From positions 6,386,001-6,450,000 of the forward strand of contig NZ_CP108488.1 in NCBI RefSeq assembly GCF_035987325.1: 64,000 nucleotides of DNA, written 5' to 3'. The notes under the pieces are model-generated. The model had not been told where the DNA came from, did not search any database, and saw only the letters and a list, made by a program, of their open reading frames with translations. The DNA comes from Streptomyces sp. NBC_01244. Lineage in GTDB: Bacteria; Actinomycetota; Actinomycetes; Streptomycetales; Streptomycetaceae. Below, piece after piece: positions 1-8,895 of this stretch (within the stretch, counting starts at the first letter, position 1; the number at the start of each line of letters is the position of its first letter). The position numbers and the translations under genes were made by a program.

Positions 1-153
1 CGTACGTACAACTACCCGGAAAACCGGATCTCGGACCACCGGACGGGCTTCAAGGCGTACAACTTGGACCAGGTGCTCGACGGAGACCTCGACCCGGTCA
101 TCCAGGCCTGCGTCGACACGGACTCCGCCGCCAAGCTCGCGTCCGCGCACTGA
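1..153 (+). CDS. prfA: Peptide chain release factor 1, C-terminal end (partial)
   Basis: The window opens inside this gene; the last 50 codons and a TGA stop are present in frame 1. The residues [14 protein letters not shown] are the hallmark C-terminal stretch of bacterial class I release factors, and the end ([18 protein letters not shown]) is typical of RF1. RF1 recognises UAA and UAG stop codons on the ribosome and hydrolyses peptidyl-tRNA. The N-terminal domain and the GGQ loop lie outside the window, so RF1 rather than RF2 is inferred from the tail and from the following prmC, which modifies the GGQ glutamine. Confidence 0.9.
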   Translation, partial: RTYNYPENRISDHRTGFKAYNLDQVLDGDLDPVIQACVDTDSAAKLASAH

Positions 154-230
154 GTCCCCGCGCAGGACCCCCGCACCACCCCGTAGGACCCCGCACCACC
201 CCCCGTACGACAGCAGCCCGGAGGACCAGC

Positions 231-1076
231 GTGAACTTGCTGCTTGCCGAGGTGGCCCAGGCCACCCAGCGGCTGGCCGCCGCCGGCGTGCCCTCACCGC
301 GTTTCGACGCTGAGGAGCTCGCGGCCTTCGTGCACGGCGTCAAGCGGGGGGAACTCCACCACGTCAAGGACGCGGACTTCGATGCCCGCTACTGGGAGGC
401 CGTCGCCCGCCGCGAGGCGCGCGAGCCGCTCCAGCACATCACCGGCCGCGCCTTCTTCCGGTACCTGGAGCTCCAGGTCGGGCCCGGGGTCTTCGTGCCC
501 CGGCCCGAGACCGAGTCGGTCGTGGACTGGGCCATACAGGCCGTCCGGGCGATGGACGTCGTCGAACCGCTGATCGTGGACCTGTGCACCGGCTCCGGCG
601 CCATCGCGCTGGCCATGGCGCAGGAGGTGCCGCGCTCGCGCGTGCACGCCGTCGAGCTGTCCGAGGACGCCCTCCAGTGGACCCGTAAGAACGCCGAGGG
701 CTCCCGGGTCACCGTCCACCAGGGCAACGCGCTGAGCGCCCTGCCCGAGCTGGACGGCCAGGTCGACCTGGTCATCTCCAACCCGCCGTACATCCCGCTC
801 ACCGAGTGGGAGTACGTGGCACCCGAGGCCCGCGACCACGACCCCGAGATGGCGCTGTTCTCCGGCGAGGACGGCCTGGACACCATCCGCGGCATCGAGC
901 GCACCGCCCACCGGCTGCTGCGGCCCGGCGGCATCGTCGTCATCGAGCACGCCGACACCCAGGGCGGACAGGTCCCGTGGATCTTCGCCGAGGAGCGGGG
1001 CTGGGCCGACGCCGCCGACCACCCCGACCTCAACAAGCGCCCGCGCTTCGCGACCGCCCGCAAGGCCCTGCCGTGA
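231..1076 (+). CDS. prmC: Release factor glutamine N5-methyltransferase PrmC/HemK
   Basis: 281 residues. The protein uses SAM to methylate the GGQ glutamine of RF1/RF2. The substrate-binding motif NPPY is at residues 184-187 (in ISNPPYIPL), and the SAM-binding glycine-rich motif (DLCTGSGAIA) lies near residue 120. The N-terminal helical domain of the HemK family precedes them. The GTG start at 231 follows a GGAGG-type ribosome site (gcccggaggaccagc). It lies 77 bases after prfA, the usual prfA-prmC pairing, so co-transcription is likely. Confidence 0.95.
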   Translation: MNLLLAEVAQATQRLAAAGVPSPRFDAEELAAFVHGVKRGELHHVKDADFDARYWEAVARREAREPLQHITGRAFFRYLELQVGPGVFVPRPETESVVDWAIQAVRAMDVVEPLIVDLCTGSGAIALAMAQEVPRSRVHAVELSEDALQWTRKNAEGSRVTVHQGNALSALPELDGQVDLVISNPPYIPLTEWEYVAPEARDHDPEMALFSGEDGLDTIRGIERTAHRLLRPGGIVVIEHADTQGGQVPWIFAEERGWADAADHPDLNKRPRFATARKALP

Positions 1077-1149
1077 CCGGCCCCGTCATGATCGGTTCGG
1101 TCACCGCGCGCATTCCCGCCACCCCCCTGCCGCACGAGGAGGCCCGCTG

Positions 1150-1797
1150 ATGGCCCGGCGATACGACTGCAACGACGCGACGGACCGCAAGACGGGCCTG
1201 CGTGAAGCCGCCTCCGCCGTACGCCGCGGCGAGCTCGTCGTGCTGCCCACCGACACCCTGTACGGGATCGGCGCGGACGCCTTCAGCGCCGAGGCCGTCG
1301 GCGACCTGCTCGCCGCCAAGGGGCGCGGCCGCAACATGCCCACCCCCGTCCTCATCGGCTCCCCGAACACCCTGCACGGCCTGGTCACCGACTTCTCCGA
1401 GCAGGCGTGGGAGCTCGTCGACGCCTTCTGGCCGGGCGCGCTGACGCTGGTCGCCAAGCACCAGCCCTCGCTGGCGTGGGACCTGGGCGAGACCGGCGGG
1501 ACCGTGGCCGTACGCATGCCCCTGCACCCCGTCGCGATCGAGCTGCTGACCGAGGTCGGCCCGATGGCGGTGTCCTCGGCGAACCTGACCGGACACCCGG
1601 CGCCGGAGGACTGCGACGCCGCGCGCGAGATGCTCGGCGACTCCGTGTCCGTGTACCTGGACGGCGGCCCGACCCCGGGCATCCAGCCGTCGTCGATCGT
1701 CGACGTCACCGGGAAGGTTCCCGTCCTGCTGCGCGAGGGGGCACTGACCGCCGAGCAGCTGCGAGAGGTCGTGCCCGACCTCGAGGTGGCTCCGTGA
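1150..1797 (+). CDS. L-threonylcarbamoyladenylate synthase (Sua5/YrdC/TsaC family)
   Basis: 215 residues, one YrdC domain. It makes threonylcarbamoyl-AMP from threonine, bicarbonate and ATP for t6A modification of ANN-decoding tRNAs. Recognisable family segments are LPTDTLYGIGADAF near residues 32-45, KGRGRNMPTPVLIGS, and the SSANLTGHPAPE block that binds nucleotide. The ATG start at 1150 has a GAGGAGG ribosome site 6-7 bases upstream. The length fits the short TsaC form without a separate Sua5 C-terminal domain. The stop overlaps the next gene by four bases (GTGA), indicating translational coupling. Confidence 0.92.
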   Translation: MARRYDCNDATDRKTGLREAASAVRRGELVVLPTDTLYGIGADAFSAEAVGDLLAAKGRGRNMPTPVLIGSPNTLHGLVTDFSEQAWELVDAFWPGALTLVAKHQPSLAWDLGETGGTVAVRMPLHPVAIELLTEVGPMAVSSANLTGHPAPEDCDAAREMLGDSVSVYLDGGPTPGIQPSSIVDVTGKVPVLLREGALTAEQLREVVPDLEVAP

Positions 1798-2426
1798 GCC
1801 CTGAGGGGCGTGGCATAGCCGGGGACAGCACCTTCCGCATACTCCACGTCAGCACCGGCAACGTGTGCCGCTCGCCCATCACCGAGCGGCTGACGCGGCA
1901 CGCGCTGTCCCACCGGCTCGGGGGCCCCGTCACCGGGGACCTGATCGTGGAGAGCGCGGGCACCTGGGGCCACGAGGGCGCGCCCATGGAGGCCAACGCG
2001 GCCGCCGTGCTGGCCGACTTCGGGGCCGACGCCTCCGGCTTCACCGGCCGGGAACTCCTGGACGAGCACGTCATACGCGCGGACCTGGTCCTGACCGCCA
2101 CCCGCGACCACCGCGCCCAGGTGATCTCCATGGGGCACTCGGCGGGGCTGCGCACCTTCACCCTGAAGGAGTTCACCCGGCTGGTCCGGGCGATAGACCC
2201 GGCGACCCTGCCGCCGCTGGAGGACGGGATGGTGGAGCGGGCCCGCGCGCTGGTTCGGGCGGCCGCTGCGTTGCGGGGGTGGCTGCTGGCCCCCTCGCCG
2301 GACGCCGATGAGGTGTACGACCCGTACGGGGCGCCGATCACCTTCTTCCGCTCGATCGGCGACGAGATCAACCAGGCGTTGGAGCCGGTGGTCACCGCGC
2401 TGACCGGGGTCAAGACCTCGCGCTGA
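1794..2426 (+). CDS. Low-molecular-weight tyrosine phosphatase-like protein with Ser in the nucleophile position
   Basis: 210 residues from the GTG at 1794 that overlaps the preceding TGA. The fold family is clear: the P-loop reads VSTGNVCRSPITE where the family has V-C-x-G-N-x-C-R-S-P, and the general-acid loop D-P-Y-G is present near the C-terminus (VYDPYGAPITFF). The first Cys of the C-x5-R signature, the catalytic nucleophile, is Ser20 here; Cys25 and Arg26 are kept. The codon is AGC, well inside the reading frame. By family knowledge a C-to-S change abolishes phosphatase activity but keeps ligand binding, so this may be a phosphotyrosine-binding or otherwise repurposed protein. The gene is translationally coupled to the t6A gene. 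Confidence 0.85.
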   Translation: MSPEGRGIAGDSTFRILHVSTGNVCRSPITERLTRHALSHRLGGPVTGDLIVESAGTWGHEGAPMEANAAAVLADFGADASGFTGRELLDEHVIRADLVLTATRDHRAQVISMGHSAGLRTFTLKEFTRLVRAIDPATLPPLEDGMVERARALVRAAAALRGWLLAPSPDADEVYDPYGAPITFFRSIGDEINQALEPVVTALTGVKTSR

Positions 2427-2442
2427 CCTGCGGCGCCGTTGT

Positions 2443-2491
2443 CGGGGGCGCTGCCCCCGAACCCCCGCGCCTCAAACGCCGGCGGGGCTGG
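2443..2491 (+). repeat. Dispersed GC-rich intergenic repeat, copy 1
   Basis: A perfect palindromic arm pair (cgggggc / gcccccg around ct) is followed by acccccgcgcctcaaacgcc and ggcggggctgg. The same layout, with a few base changes, recurs at 53912-53960 in the same orientation, also just beyond a gene end. This resembles a short repeat widely scattered between Streptomyces genes. It can form a stem-loop and may act as a terminator for the prfA-side operon. Confidence 0.6.
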
Positions 2492-2508
2492 ATTTGCCCG
2501 GTCGGGCG

Positions 2509-2565
2509 GGATTCGCGCAGCAGGACCGGTTCCGCGCCGCAGGGCCGGATTCGCGCCGCAGGGCG
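2509..2565 (+). repeat. Three imperfect 19-bp tandem repeats upstream of glyA
   Basis: Units start at 2509, 2528 and 2547 and have the form GGattcgcgccgcagggcc with one to four differences each; a partial fourth unit follows. They fill most of the space between copy 1 of the dispersed repeat and glyA. A regulatory role is possible but nothing else supports it. Confidence 0.5.
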
Positions 2566-2629
2566 GGATGCGCAGGGGCGGCCTACAGTGGCTGGTACCC
2601 GGTACGCGGTACCCCCCTGGAGTCGCGCC

Positions 2630-3862
2630 ATGAGCGTCATCACCCAGCCCCTGGACCTGCTGCGGCAGCAGGATCCGCAGATGGCCGACGTCCTCGACGG
2701 GGAACGGCAGCGCCAGACGACGGGGCTGCAGCTGATCGCCGCCGAGAACTTCACCTCCGCCGCCGTGCTCACCGCACTGGGATCGGTGCTCGCCAACAAG
2801 TACGCCGAGGGCTACCCCGGCGCCCGCCACCACGGCGGCTGCGAGTACGCCGACCTCGCCGAGCAGATCGCCGTCGAGAGGGCCCGCGCCCTCTTCGGCG
2901 CCGAGCACGCGAACGTGCAGCCGCACTCCGGATCCGCCGCCGTGCTCGCCGCGTACGCCGCGCTGCTGCGGCCCGGGGACTCCGTGCTGGCCATGGCGCT
3001 CACCTCCGGGGGACACCTCACCCACGGATCGCCCGCCAACTTCTCCGGGCGCTGGTTCGACTTCGTCGGCTACGGAGTGGACGCCGCGACCGGGCTCATC
3101 GACTACGCCCAGGTGCAGCGGCTCGCGCACGAGCACCGGCCCAAGGCCATCGTGTGCGGGTCCATCTCCTACCCGAGGCACCCCGAGTACTCCGTGTTCC
3201 GGGAGATCGCCGACGAGGTCGGGGCCTTCCTGATCGCCGACGCCGCCCACCCCATCGGGCTCGTGGCCGGCGGGGCCGCGCCCAGCCCCGTGCCCTACGC
3301 CGACATCGTCGTCGCCACCACCCACAAGGTGCTCCGGGGGCCGCGCGGCGGGATGATCCTGTGCGGGGCCGAGTTCGCGGAACGGATCGACCGGGCGGTG
3401 TTCCCCTTCACCCAGGGCGGCCCGCAGATGCACAGCATCGCCGCCAAGGCCGTGGCCTTCGGCGAGGCCGCCGGGCCGGCCTTCACCTCGTACGCGCACC
3501 GGGTGGTCGCCAACGGCCGCGCCCTGGCCGACGCGCTCGCCGCCCGCGGGTTCGCGATCACGACCGGGGGCACCGACACCCACCTGATCACCGCCGACCC
3601 CGCACCGCTGGGCCTCGACGGCGCGGGAGCCCGGGGCAGGCTGGCCGCCGCCGGGATCGTGCTGGACACCTGCGCCCTTCCCTACGGTGACCAGCGCGGG
3701 ATCCGCCTCGGCACCGCGGCGGTGACCACGCAGGGCATGGGGGAGGCGGAGATGGGCCGGATCGCCGCGCTGTTCACGGCCGCGCTGGCCGGCGGGGAGC
3801 CCGCGAAGATCCGTAGGGACGTCAACGAGCTGGTGGTCAGTTTTCCACCGTATGGGGTTTAA
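2630..3862 (+). CDS. glyA: Serine hydroxymethyltransferase
   Basis: 410 residues, fold-type I PLP enzyme that interconverts serine and glycine with tetrahydrofolate. Signature stretches are LIAAENFTS, NKYAEGYPG, the block HANVQPHSGSAA, and the PLP-lysine motif TTHKVLRGPRGG with the Schiff-base lysine at residue 233. The ATG at 2630 is the start that matches the usual family N-terminus; an upstream GTG at 2588 would add 14 atypical residues. Only weak ribosome-site similarity precedes it. The gene stands alone between repeats and a transferase gene. Streptomyces often carry a second glyA elsewhere. Confidence 0.93.
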   Translation: MSVITQPLDLLRQQDPQMADVLDGERQRQTTGLQLIAAENFTSAAVLTALGSVLANKYAEGYPGARHHGGCEYADLAEQIAVERARALFGAEHANVQPHSGSAAVLAAYAALLRPGDSVLAMALTSGGHLTHGSPANFSGRWFDFVGYGVDAATGLIDYAQVQRLAHEHRPKAIVCGSISYPRHPEYSVFREIADEVGAFLIADAAHPIGLVAGGAAPSPVPYADIVVATTHKVLRGPRGGMILCGAEFAERIDRAVFPFTQGGPQMHSIAAKAVAFGEAAGPAFTSYAHRVVANGRALADALAARGFAITTGGTDTHLITADPAPLGLDGAGARGRLAAAGIVLDTCALPYGDQRGIRLGTAAVTTQGMGEAEMGRIAALFTAALAGGEPAKIRRDVNELVVSFPPYGV

Positions 3863-3978
3863 GCCGGGCAAGAGCGACGTACCGCAACCGGGATACCGCC
3901 CTTGCGCGTCCCCGACAGTGAGTACTTCGCAGCTAGTGTGTGGGGCTGAGATGGCCGGCGATACATCTGGGGCAGCCC

Positions 3979-5301
3979 GTGCGTGAATATCTGCTGACGC
4001 TTTGCGTCACGGTCGCGGTGACTTATCTACTCACCGGGCCCGTGCGGAAGTTCGCGATCGCCGTGGGCGCGATGCCCGAGATCCGAGCCCGCGACGTCCA
4101 CCGGGAGCCCACTCCCCGGCTCGGCGGCATCGCGATGTTCGGCGGACTGTGCGCCGGCCTGCTCGTCGCGGACCACCTGCAGAACCTCAACGGGGTCTTC
4201 GAGCTGTCGAACGAGCCGCGGGCCCTGCTCTCCGGGGCGGCCTTGATCTGGCTGGTCGGCGTACTGGACGACAAGTTCGAGCTCGACGCCCTGATCAAGC
4301 TCGGCGCACAGATGATCTCCGCCGGTGTGATGTGCATGCAGGGCCTGACCATCCTGTGGATCCCGGTCCCGGGCGTCGGCTCGGTCTCGCTCACCCCCTG
4401 GCAGGGCAACCTGCTCACCGTGGCCCTCGTCGTGATCACCATCAACGCGGTGAACTTCGTGGACGGCCTCGACGGCCTCGCCGCCGGCATGGTCTGCATC
4501 GCGACGTGCGCGTTCTTCCTCTACGCGTACCGGATCTGGTTCGGCTACGGGATCGAGGCGGCCGCGCCCGCGACCCTCTTCGCCGCGATCCTGATGGGCA
4601 TGTGCCTCGGCTTCCTGCCGCACAACATGCACCCCGCCCGGATCTTCATGGGCGACTCCGGCTCGATGCTCATCGGCCTCGTGCTGGCCGCCGCCGCCAT
4701 CTCCATCACCGGACAGGTGGACCCGGACGCGATGGCGCTGTTCGTGGGCGGCGAGCGCAACGCGACCCACGCGATGCTGCCGGTCTTCATCCCGCTGATC
4801 CTGCCGCTCACGATCATCGCGATCCCGATGACGGACCTGGTCCTCGCCATCGTGCGGCGCACCTGGAAGGGCCAGTCGCCCTTCGCCGCGGACCGCGGAC
4901 ACCTCCACCACCGGCTGCTGGAACTCGGGCATTCGCACAGCCGGGCGGTGCTCATCATGTACTTCTGGTCAGGATTGATCGCCTTCGGCACCGTGGCGTA
5001 TTCGGTGCATTCCGCCTCGATGTGGATCGTGCTGGCGATCGCCGCGCTGAGCGCCGTGGGCCTGCTCCTGCTCCTGCTGCCGCGCTTCACCCCGCGGGCC
5101 CCGCAGTGGGCGGAGCGGCTGGTCCCGCCGCGCTACCGGCACGCGGAACGGGCCGCGGAGGCGGCCCTGCAGGACGCCTCCGCCGCGGAGCCGGAGCCGG
5201 CCCGGCCGATCGCGGCAGGCGTGTCCGGCGTCAACGGGGCGACCGCCATCGGCCCCCGTTCGCGCTTCCCCGACCGGCGTAAGGCCGGATCCTCGCGCTG
5301 A
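3979..5301 (+). CDS. Undecaprenyl-phosphate GlcNAc-1-phosphate transferase (WecA/Rfe-like, MraY superfamily)
   Basis: About 440 residues, many membrane helices. It moves a phospho-sugar from a UDP-sugar to polyprenyl phosphate at the inner face of the membrane, the first step of cell-wall glycopolymer synthesis. Family motifs are PTPRLGGIAMFGG, the Asp pair in LDDKFELD, NAVNFVDGLDGLAAG, FMGDSGSMLIG and the cytoplasmic HLHHRLLELGHSH, which points to WecA/TagO rather than MraY. The GTG at 3979 places VREYLLTL at the start of the first helix; a longer reading from 3940 adds little. The last 60 residues are a soluble Ala/Glu-rich tail. It precedes the atp operon by 275 bases. Confidence 0.88.
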   Translation: MREYLLTLCVTVAVTYLLTGPVRKFAIAVGAMPEIRARDVHREPTPRLGGIAMFGGLCAGLLVADHLQNLNGVFELSNEPRALLSGAALIWLVGVLDDKFELDALIKLGAQMISAGVMCMQGLTILWIPVPGVGSVSLTPWQGNLLTVALVVITINAVNFVDGLDGLAAGMVCIATCAFFLYAYRIWFGYGIEAAAPATLFAAILMGMCLGFLPHNMHPARIFMGDSGSMLIGLVLAAAAISITGQVDPDAMALFVGGERNATHAMLPVFIPLILPLTIIAIPMTDLVLAIVRRTWKGQSPFAADRGHLHHRLLELGHSHSRAVLIMYFWSGLIAFGTVAYSVHSASMWIVLAIAALSAVGLLLLLLPRFTPRAPQWAERLVPPRYRHAERAAEAALQDASAAEPEPARPIAAGVSGVNGATAIGPRSRFPDRRKAGSSR

Positions 5302-5576
5302 CGCCCGGCACGCATGTCGGACATGAACACCCTTTACCAGACAAGACACTTGGCTGTCGCGCACACACGCGCAGGGTCACTCTCATGTGTGACAGTCCGC
5401 ACACCCTCCGAGTAAAGCTCTCATCAAATACTTTGTGATACCGTTCACTAAACCCGGCGACAGAGCCGAAGGACCGTAGTGCGACGGTCCATTGGCCCGA
5501 GGTTCCCTCTCGGACCGGGCTTACGCTCGTCCTGTACGAGTCCCTGTGCCCCCACCACCACGCGGAGCAAACCGCC
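5302..5576 (+). promoter_or_regulatory. Upstream region of the atp operon
   Basis: This 275-base gap must hold the main atp promoter. It contains a perfect 7-bp hairpin, ggaccgt / acggtcc at 5471-5490, and an AT-richer tract around 5420-5455 (ctcatcaaatactttgtgat). I could not fix a −35/−10 pair with confidence. Confidence 0.4.
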
Positions 5577-6014
5577 ATGCGGTCAGATGACGTCCGATCC
5601 CTCCTGCAATCCGCCGTTCCCACGGCTGTCGCCGGCGCTCTCGCCGCCGTCATCAGTGGGATCGTCGCCGGTGGCAAGGGGGCCGTGGGCGCCGTCGTCG
5701 CGACGGTCGTGGTGATGCTGTTCATGGGCATCGGATTCCTCGTACTGCAACGCACGGCGAAATCACTTCCGCACTTGTTCCAGGCCATGGGGCTCATGCT
5801 CTACACGGCCCAGATCCTGCTGCTCTTCGTCTTTCTCGCCGTGTTCAAGAACACGACGCTGTTCAATCCCAAGGCCTTCGCCATCACGCTCGTCGTCGCC
5901 ACCCTGGTGTGGATCGCCGCACAGGCGCGTGCTCATATGAAGGCCAAGATCCTCTACGTCGAACCTGACTCGATGAAGGGCGACAAGCCCGGAAATTCGG
6001 GCCAGAAGCCGTGA
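5577..6014 (+). CDS. atpI: ATP synthase protein I
   Basis: 145 residues, with four predicted membrane segments. AtpI proteins assist c-ring assembly or magnesium uptake for the Fo sector but are not part of the finished enzyme. The sequence is poorly conserved; the call rests on size, helices (AAVISGIVAGG, VVVMLFMGIGF, ILLLFVFLAVF) and position as first gene of the operon. ATG 5577 follows a weak ribosome site (cgcggagcaaaccgcc). A 226-base gap separates it from atpB, long enough for an internal promoter. Confidence 0.82.
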   Translation: MRSDDVRSLLQSAVPTAVAGALAAVISGIVAGGKGAVGAVVATVVVMLFMGIGFLVLQRTAKSLPHLFQAMGLMLYTAQILLLFVFLAVFKNTTLFNPKAFAITLVVATLVWIAAQARAHMKAKILYVEPDSMKGDKPGNSGQKP

Positions 6015-6240
6015 GGGGTAGGGGCGGAATAAGCACGCGTTCGGGATGCTGCTATCGTCCGGTTTCAACTGTGGCAATGCGGGCGCGGGCATCTGAGGCT
6101 GACGCCTGTTCCATCGCGAGGCTCGATGCCTGACCGCCGCCCCCACATCCGTTACACCAGTCCAGTGCCGAACAGCGGCTGTCCGCCGCGCCGACACAAC
6201 GAGGTTGCCGTACCTATGCGCCACGCTGAAGGAGCCCGCG

Positions 6241-7062
6241 GTGAGTGCTGACCCGACGACGGTGCTCGCCTTCGAGACCGATTGCCACATCTTCGACGGT
6301 TGTGGTTTCCCGGCTCCCGGCCTGCACTCGTTCATGTTCGAGCCGATCTTCGGGGACGGTGACAGCAGCTCGTACTTCAACAAGACGATGCTGCTGGCCC
6401 TGCTCGGCACGGTCGTCATCGTCGCCTTCTTCTGGGCCGCCTTCCGCAAGCCGAAGGTCGTCCCGGGCAAGCTGCAGATGGTCGCCGAGGCCGGCTACGA
6501 CTTCGTGCGCCGCGGCATCGTCTACGAGACCCTGGGCAAGAAGGAGGGCGAGAAGTACGTCCCCTTCATGGTGTCGCTGTTCTTCTTCGTCTGGATCCTG
6601 AACCTCTGGTCGATCATTCCGATCGCCCAGTTCCCGGTGACGGCGATCTTCTCGTACCCGGTCGGCCTCGCGCTGATCGTCTACGTGATCTGGATGAGCG
6701 TGACGTTCAAGCGTCACGGCTTCGTCGGCGGCTTCAAGAACCTGACCGGCTACGACAAGTCGCTCGGCCCGGTCCTGCCGCTGGTCATGGTCATCGAGTT
6801 CTTCTCGAACGTCATCGTCCGCCCCTTCACCCACGCGGTCCGACTGTTCGCGAACATGTTCGCCGGTCACACCCTGCTGCTGCTGTTCACCATCGCCAGC
6901 TGGTACCTGCTGAACGGGATCGGCATCGCTTACGCGGGCGTCTCGTTCGTCATGGTCATCGTGATGACCGCGTTCGAACTCTTCATCCAGGCTGTCCAGG
7001 CGTACGTCTTCGTCCTCCTGGCCTGCAGCTTCCTGCAGGGCGCGCTCGCCGAGCACCACTGA
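6241..7062 (+). CDS. atpB: ATP synthase F0 subunit a
   Basis: 273 residues, membrane subunit a forming the proton half-channels against the c-ring. The helix with the essential arginine reads HAVRLFANMFAGH; that Arg is residue 201 from the chosen start. The GTG at 6241 follows GAAGGAG with six-base spacing; an in-frame codon at 6205 would add 12 residues without a ribosome site. The order atpB-E-F-H-A-G-D-C follows. Confidence 0.95.
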   Translation: MSADPTTVLAFETDCHIFDGCGFPAPGLHSFMFEPIFGDGDSSSYFNKTMLLALLGTVVIVAFFWAAFRKPKVVPGKLQMVAEAGYDFVRRGIVYETLGKKEGEKYVPFMVSLFFFVWILNLWSIIPIAQFPVTAIFSYPVGLALIVYVIWMSVTFKRHGFVGGFKNLTGYDKSLGPVLPLVMVIEFFSNVIVRPFTHAVRLFANMFAGHTLLLLFTIASWYLLNGIGIAYAGVSFVMVIVMTAFELFIQAVQAYVFVLLACSFLQGALAEHH

Positions 7063-7368
<306 letters not shown>

Positions 7369-7410
7369 GACGAACTCCACGACTAGTCCGAATCGACGAA
7401 AGGCACTGAT

Positions 7411-7953
7411 GTGAACCTCCTGGTTCTCGCGGCTGAGGGCGGGGAAAACCCCCTCATTCCGCCGATCCCCGAGCTCGTCATCGGTCTGATCGCCTTCGTC
7501 ATCGTCTTCGGTTTCCTCGCGAAGAAGCTCCTCCCGAACATCAACAAGGTTCTGGACGAGCGCCGCGAGGCCATCGAAGGCGGTATCGAAAAGGCTGAGG
7601 CCGCTCAGACCGAGGCTCAGAGCGTGCTGGAGCAGTACAAGGCGCAGCTCGCCGAAGCCCGGCACGAGGCCGCTCGCCTGCGCCAGGACGCTCTGGAGCA
7701 GGGCACTGCGCTCAAGGAAGAACTGCGCGCAGAGGGCCAGCGGCAGCGTGAGGAGATCATCGCTGCCGGTCACGCCCAGATCGCGGCTGACCGCAAGGCC
7801 GCCTCTTCGGCGCTCCGTCAGGACGTCGGCAAGCTGGCGACCGACCTGGCCGGAAAGCTCGTAGGCGAGTCCCTTGAGGACCACGCCCGGCAGAGCCGCA
7901 CGATCGACCGCTTCCTCAGCGAGCTTGAGGAGAAGGCCGAGGCCGCCCGATGA
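7411..7953 (+). CDS. atpF: ATP synthase F0 subunit b
   Basis: 180 residues. One N-terminal membrane helix (ELVIGLIAFVIVFGFLAKK) is followed by a long charged helix rich in Ala, Glu, Gln and Arg that forms the peripheral stalk dimer. The GTG at 7411 follows a cgaaaggcact ribosome site. Its stop overlaps the atpH start by four bases (ATGA), so the two stalk subunits are translationally coupled. Confidence 0.95.
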   Translation: MNLLVLAAEGGENPLIPPIPELVIGLIAFVIVFGFLAKKLLPNINKVLDERREAIEGGIEKAEAAQTEAQSVLEQYKAQLAEARHEAARLRQDALEQGTALKEELRAEGQRQREEIIAAGHAQIAADRKAASSALRQDVGKLATDLAGKLVGESLEDHARQSRTIDRFLSELEEKAEAAR

Positions 7954-8765
7954 ACGGAGCGAGCCGCGACGCGCTGGCCTCCGCCCGCGAGCGTCTCGAC
8001 GCGCTGACGGACAACACGTCCGTCGACGCGGCGAAGCTCGCCGGCGAGCTGGCGGCCGTCACCGCGCTGCTCGACCGTGAGGTCTCGCTGCGTCGGGTCA
8101 TCACGGACCCGGCGCAGTCCGGCGAGGCCAAGGCCGAGCTGACCGGTCGTCTGCTCGGCGGCCAGGTGGGCGGGGAAACCCTCGACCTGGTGGCCGGAAT
8201 GGCCCGGTCCCGCTGGTCGCAGTCCCGTGACCTGGTGGATTCGCTCGAGGTCCTGGCGGCCACCGCCGACCTCACGGCGGCCCAGACCAGCGGAGGCCTC
8301 GACGACGTCGAGGACGAGCTGTTCCGGTTCGGCCGGATCGTCTCCTCGAACACCGAGCTGCGCGCAGCACTGACCGACCGGTCGGCGACCGCCGCCGCCA
8401 AGGGCGAGCTGCTGCGCAGCCTGCTCGGCGGCAAGGCGAACGCCGTCACCGAGCGGCTGGTCACGCGTCTCGTCACGCACCCGCGTGGACGTAGCCTGGA
8501 AGCGGGCCTCGAGTCCCTTTCCAAGGTCGCCGCCGAGCGTCGTGGCCGCATGGTCGCCACCGTGACCACCGCGGTTCCGCTCAGCGACGTCCAGAAGCAG
8601 CGTCTCGGCGCGGTGCTGGCCAAGCTGTACGGCCGACCGATGCACCTGAACCTCGACGTGGACCCGACGGTCCTCGGCGGGATCTCGGTGCGGGTCGGCG
8701 ACGAGGTCATCGACGGCACCATCTCGGACCGCATCGCAGAGGCGTCCCGACGCATGGCCGGCTGA
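7950..8765 (+). CDS. atpH: ATP synthase F1 subunit delta
   Basis: 271 residues, the long actinobacterial form of delta (E. coli delta is about 177). The C-terminal part has the usual delta signature (PTVLGGISVRVGDEVIDGTISDRI), which joins the peripheral stalk to the top of F1. The N-terminal extra segment is the usual actinobacterial extension. The start ATG overlaps the atpF stop. Confidence 0.95.
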   Translation: MNGASRDALASARERLDALTDNTSVDAAKLAGELAAVTALLDREVSLRRVITDPAQSGEAKAELTGRLLGGQVGGETLDLVAGMARSRWSQSRDLVDSLEVLAATADLTAAQTSGGLDDVEDELFRFGRIVSSNTELRAALTDRSATAAAKGELLRSLLGGKANAVTERLVTRLVTHPRGRSLEAGLESLSKVAAERRGRMVATVTTAVPLSDVQKQRLGAVLAKLYGRPMHLNLDVDPTVLGGISVRVGDEVIDGTISDRIAEASRRMAG

Positions 8766-8833
8766 CCAGCCACACATTAGAAAAAAGCATTCCTAGCGGC
8801 CCGGTTGGGCCGTGCAGAACTTGCAGAAGATTC

Positions 8834-8850
8834 CTGGGGGTCACCCCCAG
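8834..8850 (+). repeat. Perfect inverted repeat between atpH and atpA
   Basis: Arms ctgggggt and acccccag flank a single central base. It lies 46 bases upstream of the atpA start in the 130-base atpH-atpA gap. With almost no loop it would form a hairpin only with the inner pairs open, or act as a protein site. It may influence the higher output needed from atpA (three copies per F1). Confidence 0.5.
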
Positions 8851-8895
8851 ACCCCTAAGAAGCTTCAGGCCCAACAAGGAGAGCAGGGAACCCAG

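Noticed and set aside
1706..3871. 721-codon minus-strand frame across the phosphatase-like and glyA genes
   Set aside because: Antisense to two clear genes; Gly/Val/Arg/His shadow composition.
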